From contig PEWF01000109.1 in NCBI GenBank assembly GCA_002779595.1, positions 1 to 17,041 of the forward strand: 17,041 nt of DNA, given 5' to 3'. Below the pieces are notes generated by a model, which was given only the letters and a program-made list of their open reading frames with translations, was not told the origin of the DNA and searched no databases. A program made the position numbers and the translations under genes. Origin of the DNA: an archaeon CG07_land_8_20_14_0_80_38_8 (lineage in GTDB: Archaea > Nanobdellota > Nanobdellia > Tiddalikarchaeales > Tiddalikarchaeaceae). Shown piece after piece: positions 11,943 to 17,041 of the stretch. How positions within the stretch are numbered: position 1 is the stretch's first letter; the number at the start of each line of letters is the position of its first letter.

Positions 11943-13046
11943 ATGAAAATTCCTGCTGAGGTAAAATACCAGATTAATAATATGGTAAGCAGATTGAGCA
12001 AAGTGAAGGCTAGGACTACTGAATTAGTGTCTTTGTACGTGCCGGACGGTTTTAACATTAATGATGTTAAGAACCAGTTAAGCGATGAATTATCATTAAG
12101 CTCTAATATTAAAAGCAAGCAGACGAGGAAAGCTGTCTTGAGCGCTATTGAAAAAATTATAAACGAATTGAAGAGGTACCAGAAGACTCCGAAGAATGGC
12201 TTGATTATTTTCTGCGGCGACATTGAGCAGAATCCGGGAAAACAGGATACTGAAATTTTCGTATTGGACAACCTGCCTTTGCCTGTTAGTTTGAGGCTGT
12301 ACAGGACTGAACAGACTTTCGTATTAGAGCCTTTGAGGCAGATGGTTAATCCAAAGAATGTTTACGGGTTGATTAGTATTGACAAGAATGATGCTGCTAT
12401 TGCTGTGCTTCACGGGAGCAGCACTAAGATTCTGTCAAAATTAAGCAGCTGCATTCCCGGAAAGTTCAGGGCTGGTGGCCAGAGTGCTGCGCGTTTCAGC
12501 AGGGTGAGGGATAATTTAACCAAAGCATGGTATGAGGAAGTGAGCCTGAAAACTAATGCTGTTTTGGGGCAGGTGGAGGATTTGAAGGGTATAATTGTAG
12601 GTGGTCCGAGCCAGACAAAGGAGTCTTTCTTAAGGGAGAAGAAGTTAAGCCCTGAATTGAAGAAGAAAGTTATTGCTGTTATTGATACTGGTTACGCTGG
12701 TGCTGACGGGATTAAGGAATTATTGAACAAGAGCCAGGAAGTTATTGCAGGCGAGGATGTGATTATTGAGAAGAAATTAATTACTGAATTTTTCAGGAGG
12801 CTGGCAAAGGATGAGAAAGTGACTTATGGTCTGGAGAAAATAATTAATGCTGTCAAGTTGGGCGCGGTGGAGAAAATATTAATCACTGATAATCTGCCTC
12901 CTGAAACTATTGAGAAATTAATGGATTTGGCAAAGCAGTACAAAACTGAAGTGAAGATTGTGTCAACTGATACTGAGGAGGGCGAGCAGTTAAAATTGAT
13001 GGGCGGCACTGGCGCTTTTCTCAGGTATGATATTGGACAAGTATGA
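11943..13046 (+). CDS. prf1: Peptide chain release factor aRF1
   Basis: aRF1 recognises all three stop codons and triggers peptide release, working with aEF1A and ABCE1. At 367 residues it is slightly shorter than many archaeal homologues. The stop-codon-recognition NIKS loop is at 55-58 (SSNIKSKQTRKAV) and the catalytic GGQ is at 178-180 (FRAGGQSAARFSR). The C-terminal domain ends with GEQLKLMGGTGAFLRY, typical of the family. The YxCxxxF motif of the recognition domain reads Y-R-T-E-Q-T-F at 120-126, so the Cys is a Thr. TAA, TAG and TGA all end genes in this window, so no stop reassignment is evident. The last 57 bp overlap a convergent gene. Confidence 0.95.
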   Translation: MKIPAEVKYQINNMVSRLSKVKARTTELVSLYVPDGFNINDVKNQLSDELSLSSNIKSKQTRKAVLSAIEKIINELKRYQKTPKNGLIIFCGDIEQNPGKQDTEIFVLDNLPLPVSLRLYRTEQTFVLEPLRQMVNPKNVYGLISIDKNDAAIAVLHGSSTKILSKLSSCIPGKFRAGGQSAARFSRVRDNLTKAWYEEVSLKTNAVLGQVEDLKGIIVGGPSQTKESFLREKKLSPELKKKVIAVIDTGYAGADGIKELLNKSQEVIAGEDVIIEKKLITEFFRRLAKDEKVTYGLEKIINAVKLGAVEKILITDNLPPETIEKLMDLAKQYKTEVKIVSTDTEEGEQLKLMGGTGAFLRYDIGQV

Positions 13047-13670
13047 GATTAAATCAAGAGGTTCTTTGCTTGGAGTAATAATATTATTTGTTTTGCCTTC
13101 CATTCGGCGTTTAATCCTCCATTCTCCTTTGTATTCATTATCAAAAGTTGTTGTTCTTGGCACGCTTACCAAAGAGTAATATACAGGGTATTCAGAAAAA
13201 ACAGGCAGTTTGACAAATAAAACAGTTTCATATTTGCACAAAGGCTCAAATTTTCCTGCAATAACCCTGCAGCACCCTTTCTTGTAAGGTGTTCCGTCAG
13301 GCCTTAATTCTTCAGCGTCCCTTAATCTTACAATCTCCCTTTTCTCGTCATCCTTAGTAAAAGCATCCCAGTACGTTTCTTTGAATATGCCCCTCTCATC
13401 CCCTCTTACTGTTGAATTTCCTTTCTTGAATGGTTCGTAAATGATGCCAATTAATCTGTTTATGGAATCAAGTCTTATGATTCCTTCATGCTCATATCTT
13501 TCCTTCTCGTGCTCGTATTTGTAATAACCTTTTATAATATAATCATTGCTTGGAGGGTTTAATGCTTTGATGAGTATTTCCAGCACTTTTTTCCTGCCCC
13601 TTAAATCATTCTCTATTAAGGGTATGAATTCTTTTGGCATGTAATCCGAAGACATCCAATTGAGGCTCAT
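12990..13670 (-). CDS. Hypothetical 226-aa soluble protein
   Basis: I do not recognise this protein. It is charged and soluble, with a mixed alpha/beta pattern, a His/Glu-rich stretch (KYEHEKERYEHEG, about residues 51-63 from the ATG), a Cys pair (KKGCCRVI) and an aromatic strand region (FSEYPVYYSLVSVPR). No membrane segment or known catalytic motif is seen. I place the start at the ATG at 13670; a TTG at 13676 would add two residues. Codons downstream of aRF1 retain coding character up to about 13046. The last 57 bp (about 18 residues) lie inside the convergent aRF1 gene, which suggests that the present stop is secondary. It shares a short divergent promoter region with the histone gene. Confidence 0.65.
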   Translation of the reverse strand: MSLNWMSSDYMPKEFIPLIENDLRGRKKVLEILIKALNPPSNDYIIKGYYKYEHEKERYEHEGIIRLDSINRLIGIIYEPFKKGNSTVRGDERGIFKETYWDAFTKDDEKREIVRLRDAEELRPDGTPYKKGCCRVIAGKFEPLCKYETVLFVKLPVFSEYPVYYSLVSVPRTTTFDNEYKGEWRIKRRMEGKTNNIITPSKEPLDLISYLSNIIPEKSASAAHQF

Positions 13671-13675
13671 TTTCA

Positions 13676-13705
13676 ATAAGATTTAATAAATACTAATCTT
13701 ATAAA
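13676..13705. promoter_or_regulatory. Interlocked divergent promoters with an 8-bp inverted repeat, upstream of the histone gene
   Basis: ATAAGATT (13676-13683) and AATCTTAT (13695-13702) are perfect inverted arms around 11 nt. Two TATA-like boxes overlap these arms. TTTAATAAA (13682-13690) is about 28 nt before the histone ATG at 13714. TTTATAAG on the minus strand (13698-13705) is about 31 nt before the ATG at 13670. Each box lies beyond the other relative to the gene it would serve, so the two preinitiation complexes would overlap. Confidence 0.5.
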
Positions 13706-13713
13706 TTATTCTG

Positions 13714-13923
13714 ATGAGCGGCGTGTCTTTGAGGAGTGTTGAGAAGTTGCTGAAACTGGCTGGCTGCAAGAGGATTAGTTCTGACGCGTGCAGGGAATTG
13801 AAGGATTATTTGGAATCTGACGGCGTAAGGATTGGGAAACTGGCGTGGAAGTTTGCAAAGCATGCTGGCAGAAGGACTGTCATGGCTGAGGATGTTAAAT
13901 TAGCTGTTGAAACTATGCAGTGA
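13714..13923 (+). CDS. Archaeal histone (HMf-like)
   Basis: A 69-residue histone-fold protein that dimerises and wraps DNA. The three-helix fold is clear: SVEKLLKLAG, then KRISSDACRELKDYLESDGVRIGKLAWKFAKHAG, then RRTVMAEDVKLAVETM. The DNA-binding Arg of loop 1 (Arg20 in CKRIS) and the RRT of loop 2 with the following AED-x-KLA signature match HMf-type histones. There is no N-terminal tail and no long C-terminal extension. Two Cys (18 and 26) are less usual. Only 43 bp separate its ATG from the divergent hypothetical gene, with interlocking TATA boxes. The mRNA should be near-leaderless. aIF5A follows 41 bp downstream with its own promoter. Confidence 0.93.
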   Translation: MSGVSLRSVEKLLKLAGCKRISSDACRELKDYLESDGVRIGKLAWKFAKHAGRRTVMAEDVKLAVETMQ

Positions 13924-13934
13924 ATTCAAAAAGG

Positions 13935-13943
13935 TTTAAAAAA
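13935..13943 (+). promoter_or_regulatory. TATA box of aIF5A
   Basis: TTTAAAAAA is centred about 27 nt before the ATG at 13965, so the transcript should start at the start codon. There is no Shine-Dalgarno sequence. Confidence 0.55.
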
Positions 13944-13964
13944 TCATAACGCAATTCTTTCATC

Positions 13965-14363
13965 ATGTCAGGAGTTAAACCTGTTGATGTTCACAGCATA
14001 AAGGAAGGAAGATATATTGTAATGGAGGGCGTTCCATGCATTGTTAAGAGCATTAAATCCAGCGCTCCGGGTAAGCATGGGCATGCAAAGTTCAGGATTG
14101 AGGCTGTGGGCATTTTTGACAACAAGAAAAGGGTTGAAGTCAAGAGCGGGCACACTAGGTGCGAGGTTCCGGTTATTGAAAAGAAGAGCGGACAAGTGCT
14201 GAGCATTGCGAATAATAAGGTTCAGATTATGGACATGGAAACTTATGAAACTATGGAGCTGCCTGTGCCTGAAGAGGAAGATTTGAAGAATAAGGTTAAG
14301 CCTGGCGTGGAAGTCACTTATTGGGACGTGATGGGCACTAAGCAGATTAAGGGCTTGAAATAA
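13965..14363 (+). CDS. Translation factor aIF5A (hypusinated)
   Basis: aIF5A binds the ribosome and relieves stalling on difficult peptide sequences; the active form carries hypusine or deoxyhypusine. The 132-residue protein has the SH3-like N-domain with the modification loop SSAPGKHGHAK, placing the modified lysine at Lys37, and a C-terminal OB fold (about 70-132). The loop usually reads ST-x-K-x-GKHGHAK in the family; here it is KSSAPGKHGHAK, and the residues around the target lysine (GKHGHAK) are intact. Length is normal. A TATA box about 27 nt before the ATG indicates a leaderless mRNA independent of the upstream histone gene. Deoxyhypusine synthase is not in this window. Confidence 0.96.
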   Translation: MSGVKPVDVHSIKEGRYIVMEGVPCIVKSIKSSAPGKHGHAKFRIEAVGIFDNKKRVEVKSGHTRCEVPVIEKKSGQVLSIANNKVQIMDMETYETMELPVPEEEDLKNKVKPGVEVTYWDVMGTKQIKGLK

Positions 14364-14368
14364 TAAGG

Positions 14369-14376
14369 TTTTTAAA
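14369..14376 (+). promoter_or_regulatory. TATA box of the small membrane-protein gene
   Basis: TTTTTAAA is centred about 29 nt before the ATG at 14402. Initiation would fall near 14399, downstream of the GTG at 14390, so this site decides in favour of the ATG start. Confidence 0.5.
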
Positions 14377-14401
14377 CAAATTTTGTTCAGTGAATTATTT
14401 G

Positions 14402-14674
14402 ATGGGTTTTGATTTTTCGTCTTATTTAATGCCTTGGGGTGTTGGGGGAACGATTTTATTATTCGCTGTTAGTTTGAATACTGGGGAGATTACTGATTTA
14501 ATGAATGGCCTGAACCTGGATTATTTTGGCTGGGTTAAATTTCTTGCTAACGCGTTCATTTTCTTATTTTTCCTAGCAATAGTATTGATACCGCCGGTTA
14601 GGAATAATTTGTATAAATTGTTGGACTTAATTTTTGGCTATCCTGTGAAAGTTCTGGAAAAATTTTTCCGCTAA
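14402..14674 (+). CDS. Hypothetical small membrane protein
   Basis: A 90-residue protein with one clear membrane helix at about 46-66 (VKFLANAFIFLFFLAIVLIPP) and a weaker hydrophobic N-terminal stretch at about 9-24. After the helix comes a basic, amphipathic tail (VRNNLYKLLDLIFGYPVKVLEKFFR). I do not recognise a family. The start is the ATG at 14402 rather than a GTG at 14390, because a TATA box at 14369-14376 predicts initiation near 14399. The TAA stop (14672-14674) overlaps the TAG of the convergent RPA gene by two bases (CTAA). Confidence 0.65.
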   Translation: MGFDFSSYLMPWGVGGTILLFAVSLNTGEITDLMNGLNLDYFGWVKFLANAFIFLFFLAIVLIPPVRNNLYKLLDLIFGYPVKVLEKFFR

Positions 14675-15705
14675 CTCTTGTCACCGTACTGGACTTCATT
14701 AATTAGTGTTCCTAATTCTCTTTCATAATCAATGTTTCTGATTACTTTATTTGTGATTATTTCAACTGAATTGCTGAAAGTATTGAACTGGGTTCTTCCG
14801 TAAATTATTACTTCTGCGCCTATAATTACGTCTTTAACCTGCTCTACTGGGAAGGCTGAGTCTTCATTCTTGTCCGCTAATTTCACTGCTTCACCAGTTG
14901 CTATCCCTAATACTTCTTCTGCATCCCTGCCGAAACTCGTGCATCTTATGTTGGCTGTTCCGTCGTCAAGCACGAACGAAACTCTCATCTTCTTTTCAGG
15001 CACTACTTTGCCGTGCGAGGCGCACATGAATATTCCATTGTCCATTTTCACGCTTTTTTTGCATTCAGGGCACACGTTAAAGAAGCAGTTGCTTTTGAAA
15101 ACTTGGACAATGATTCCCAGAACCCTTACGTTCATGTCCCTTTTAATTTCCACCAAGTCTATCCTCTCATTTTTTCTCTGCACTTCGCTCGCGGAAGGTA
15201 TTGATTTGCTGTCAACGTCTTCAGGGTTTATTCTGATTTTTGTCCTGAAACTCACGTGCAGTTCCAGCTTGCCGAACTTGTTTTCCTTTACGTAAGCGTT
15301 TATTACTTTCAGAACGTCCCCTTCTTTTATGTTTTTGAAGATTTCAATATTGTCATTCCAGAATACGACTCTTACAAATCCTGTGCCGTCGCTTAATGAT
15401 AAAGCCCCTACCTGCAGTTCTTTCCCGTCCTTTTCATACTTTGTTATTGGGTAAATGTCAACTGCCCTTCCGAGTACTATTACGTTGCGCAGTCCGCTGA
15501 CTAAGTTTTCAATGTTTGCGTAATCCTTGCTCGCGTCGCTGTCTATTAAACTAACGCTTAACTCGTTGGATATTATGTGCGCTGCCCCGTCCCTGCTTAC
15601 TAAATTGTCCAATTCCTTGATTTTCGCGTTAATTTTAGTTTCAAGCACTTTCCTGTCAATGCCTGTGCTTTTTATTATCCTGTCAATTATTTCTTCATAA
15701 TCCAT
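14671..15705 (-). CDS. RPA-like single-stranded DNA-binding protein
   Basis: A 344-residue protein built of OB folds with a zinc finger, as in archaeal RPA/replication factor A. The first OB fold is about residues 73-158 from the ATG (VIVLGRAVDIYPI through SLSDGTGFVRVVFWND). The second starts near 190, with a zinc finger Cys212, Cys215, Cys228, His231 (CPECKK to CASHGKV) and VSFVLDDGTANIRCTSFG. An N-terminal helical region precedes them. It would bind single-stranded DNA in replication and repair. I chose the ATG at 15705 over a TTG at 15732, because TTTAAAAT on the minus strand centres near 15736 and predicts initiation near 15710. The stop codon overlaps that of the convergent membrane gene. 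Confidence 0.85.
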   Translation of the reverse strand: MDYEEIIDRIIKSTGIDRKVLETKINAKIKELDNLVSRDGAAHIISNELSVSLIDSDASKDYANIENLVSGLRNVIVLGRAVDIYPITKYEKDGKELQVGALSLSDGTGFVRVVFWNDNIEIFKNIKEGDVLKVINAYVKENKFGKLELHVSFRTKIRINPEDVDSKSIPSASEVQRKNERIDLVEIKRDMNVRVLGIIVQVFKSNCFFNVCPECKKSVKMDNGIFMCASHGKVVPEKKMRVSFVLDDGTANIRCTSFGRDAEEVLGIATGEAVKLADKNEDSAFPVEQVKDVIIGAEVIIYGRTQFNTFSNSVEIITNKVIRNIDYERELGTLINEVQYGDKS

Positions 15706-15730
15706 GGTTAATAGAATAATAAGTTCTTTC

Positions 15731-15740
15731 AATTTTAAAC
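15731..15740 (-). promoter_or_regulatory. TATA box of the RPA-like gene
   Basis: GTTTAAAATT on the minus strand is centred about 31 nt from the ATG at 15705 and overlaps the alternative TTG at 15732, which makes that upstream start unlikely. Confidence 0.45.
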
Positions 15741-15785
15741 TTTGTGCAGGGAATCATGGTTTTCACTCCTGAGTTAATAATAAAG

Positions 15786-15794
15786 TTTTTAAAC
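15786..15794 (+). promoter_or_regulatory. TATA box of the 15829 gene
   Basis: TTTTTAAAC predicts initiation near 15817, giving a leader of about 12 nt before the ATG at 15829. Within that leader an earlier out-of-frame ATG (15819) opens a five-codon frame (MINYD) that stops at 15834-15836. Confidence 0.5.
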
Positions 15795-15828
15795 GGGATT
15801 TTTTCATTCCATACTTCGATGATTAATT

Positions 15829-16032
15829 ATGATTGATAACTTTGGAAGTTTGAACTGCAAATATGATGAATTAATTAATGAATTGTTTGAGGAAGTTCTT
15901 TGTGACAATTGCAGGAGGACTATTAAATTGGGCAATGCTGAGGCTAAAATTATTAATCTTGTGAATAATAATACTTTGTTCCTGTGCAGGGACTGCAATG
16001 ATAAAATTATGAACCAAATCAGGAAGATTTAA
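15829..16032 (+). CDS. Small four-cysteine, probable zinc-binding protein
   Basis: A 67-residue protein with two CxxC pairs, Cys25/Cys28 (LCDNCRR) and Cys53/Cys56 (LCRDCND), 24 residues apart. That is a plausible treble-clef or zinc-ribbon site. The flanks are helical and charged. I do not recognise a specific family; such small proteins can be transcription cofactors, RNA-binding proteins or components of larger complexes, and none of these can be chosen here. The last 14 bp overlap the convergent ATPase gene. Transcription probably starts at a TATA box about 39 nt upstream. Confidence 0.65.
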   Translation: MIDNFGSLNCKYDELINELFEEVLCDNCRRTIKLGNAEAKIINLVNNNTLFLCRDCNDKIMNQIRKI

Positions 16033-17041
16033 TTTTTGATTTCTTGTTCAAATCTATATGGAACCATCTTGGCAGCAGGAATAACCCTGGTGTTGCGAAT
16101 AAGAATACTAATCCTAATTCCCATAACGCGAGTGGTGTTGTCCTGAAAATAGTGTTAAAGAATGGGTTGTAAATGAACAATAATTGCATTATTAGCGAGC
16201 CTGCAACTCCTAATGTTAAGAATTTGTTTGAAAGGAAATTTTCCTTAAAGCTTCTGCTCCACACCCCTTTATCATCATCCCTGCAGTTGAACACGAAAAA
16301 TAATTCGTAAAAGATTGCGCTTGAAATCGCCATAGTTCTTGCTTTTGACAATGCATCTGTTGCGCTTGTTATGAAGAATCCTTCCGCGCTGAGCGATAAA
16401 AAATATAAGATAAGAGATGCTACTGCATCTATTAGTCCCGCGAATAGGATAAAAACTGCAACTTCCTTGACTAATGAATATTTTGGGTTCCTTGGCTTCC
16501 TTTGCATGACATTGTCTGCGGGCGGGTCCATGCTCAGGGCAAGGGCTGGCAGCCCGTCTGTTACTAAGTTCATCCATAATATGTGAACCGGCAGGAAAGG
16601 TATTGGCCATCTCAGCATTACAGCAGCAGTGACTTCAAGGATGGTGTCCGCGTTTGATGCTAACAAGAATTTGACGAATTTTTTAATATTGTCAAAGATT
16701 CCGCGTCCTTCCCTGACAGCGCTGACTATTGTGGTGAAATTATCATCTGTTAATACCATCTCGCTGGCTTCCTTGCTCACATCAGTCCCTGTGATTCCCA
16801 TAGCAATCCCTATATGCGCTGATTTCAGTGCTGGCGCGTCATTCACTCCGTCGCCAGTGACTGCAACAATTTCGCCTTTGTTTTTTAATTCTTTGACTAT
16901 TTTGAATTTGTTTTCAGGGCTTATGCGCGCGAAAATGACTACATTATTGACTGCTTTTGAAAAATCTGCATCGCTCATCTTGTCAACTTCTTTGCTTGTC
17001 AATGCAATATCCTTGTCTTCATTGAATAAGCCAATGCTTTT
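16019..17041 (-). CDS. P-type cation-transporting ATPase, C-terminal part (cut by window edge)
   Basis: The frame is open to the right edge, so the gene starts outside the window. The visible 340 codons cover the end of the P domain (VTGDGVNDAPALKSAHIG, with the Mg-binding DGVND) and six membrane helices equivalent to M5-M10. M6 reads LWMNLVTDGLPALAL, identical in its core to the P2A calcium pump signature. M5 has ASNADTILEV, where SERCA-type pumps place Asn and then Glu three residues later; here that position is Thr, so ion specificity is uncertain. The phosphorylated DKTGT motif must lie upstream, outside the window. It would move a cation across the cytoplasmic membrane using ATP. The last 14 bp overlap the convergent four-Cys gene. 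Confidence 0.92.
   Translation of the reverse strand, partial: KSIGLFNEDKDIALTSKEVDKMSDADFSKAVNNVVIFARISPENKFKIVKELKNKGEIVAVTGDGVNDAPALKSAHIGIAMGITGTDVSKEASEMVLTDDNFTTIVSAVREGRGIFDNIKKFVKFLLASNADTILEVTAAVMLRWPIPFLPVHILWMNLVTDGLPALALSMDPPADNVMQRKPRNPKYSLVKEVAVFILFAGLIDAVASLILYFLSLSAEGFFITSATDALSKARTMAISSAIFYELFFVFNCRDDDKGVWSRSFKENFLSNKFLTLGVAGSLIMQLLFIYNPFFNTIFRTTPLALWELGLVFLFATPGLFLLPRWFHIDLNKKSKIKSS

Noticed and set aside
12220..12243. A 2A-like motif (GDIEQNPG) inside aRF1
   Set aside because: It resembles the D-x-E-x-N-P-G-P ribosome-skipping motif, but the required final Pro is Lys (residue 100). It also lies in a conserved region of the release factor, where skipping would destroy the protein.
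14390..14401. GTG start for the small membrane-protein gene
   Set aside because: The TATA box at 14369-14376 predicts initiation near 14399, downstream of the GTG. The ATG at 14402 fits better.
1..17041. CRISPR arrays, insertion sequences, integrase or attachment sites
   Set aside because: I found no regularly spaced repeats, transposase motifs or terminal inverted repeats. The tRNA-Ile gene is not followed by a duplicated tRNA 3' end within the window.
1..17041. Reassignment of a stop codon
   Set aside because: TAA, TAG and TGA each end well-supported genes here: for example dnaG (TAA), the RPA gene (TAG) and aRF1 (TGA). No conserved protein has an internal stop apart from the HEPN frameshift.

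Overview
The window is from an archaeon. It encodes an archaeal DnaG, a 20S proteasome beta subunit, the KH/beta-CASP termination nuclease aCPSF1 (FttA), aRF1, aIF5A, a histone, an RPA-like protein and an archaeal-type GlyRS. The DNA is A+T-rich and genes are packed closely, with several convergent genes overlapping by a few bases. First genes of transcription units often have a TATA box about 26-31 nt before the start codon, which implies leaderless or near-leaderless mRNAs. Internal operon genes instead carry Shine-Dalgarno sequences. Several short lineage-restricted genes and a separately encoded C-terminal MetRS domain suggest a DPANN-type lineage. That placement is inference and rests on no search.

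Layout. 1-945: the tail of an unknown + strand gene, then a minus-strand HTH-nucleotidyltransferase (MNT) gene overlapping a HEPN gene that carries a one-base frameshift. 1016-2548 (-): a small Toprim protein followed by dnaG. 2549-2843: non-coding, with inverted repeats. 2844-3152 (+): unknown gene. 3160-4638 (-): glyS. 4774-8326 (+): psmB, aCPSF1 and two tandem paralogous genes of unknown function. 8344-10152 (+): metG and its separate OB-fold tRNA-binding subunit. 10158-10231 (-): tRNA-Ile(GAU). 10272-10772 (-) and 10827-11600 (+): a membrane protein and an MBL-fold hydrolase, divergent from a single palindromic TATA element. 11586-11873 (-): tail-anchored protein. 11943-13046 (+): aRF1. 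12990-13670 (-): unknown gene divergent from the histone gene (13714). 13965-14363 (+): aIF5A. 14402-14674 (+): small membrane protein. 14671-15705 (-): RPA-like protein. 15829-16032 (+): small four-Cys protein. 16019-17041 (-): C-terminal part of a P-type cation ATPase, cut by the window edge.

Most of the region is core information processing: replication (DnaG, RPA), chromatin (histone), transcription termination (aCPSF1), translation (GlyRS, MetRS, tRNA-Ile, aIF5A, aRF1) and protein turnover (psmB). The less ordinary parts are the broken HEPN partner of the HTH-MNT gene, the diverged duplicate pair next to aCPSF1, the shared palindromic TATA box, and the interlocked promoters upstream of the histone gene.
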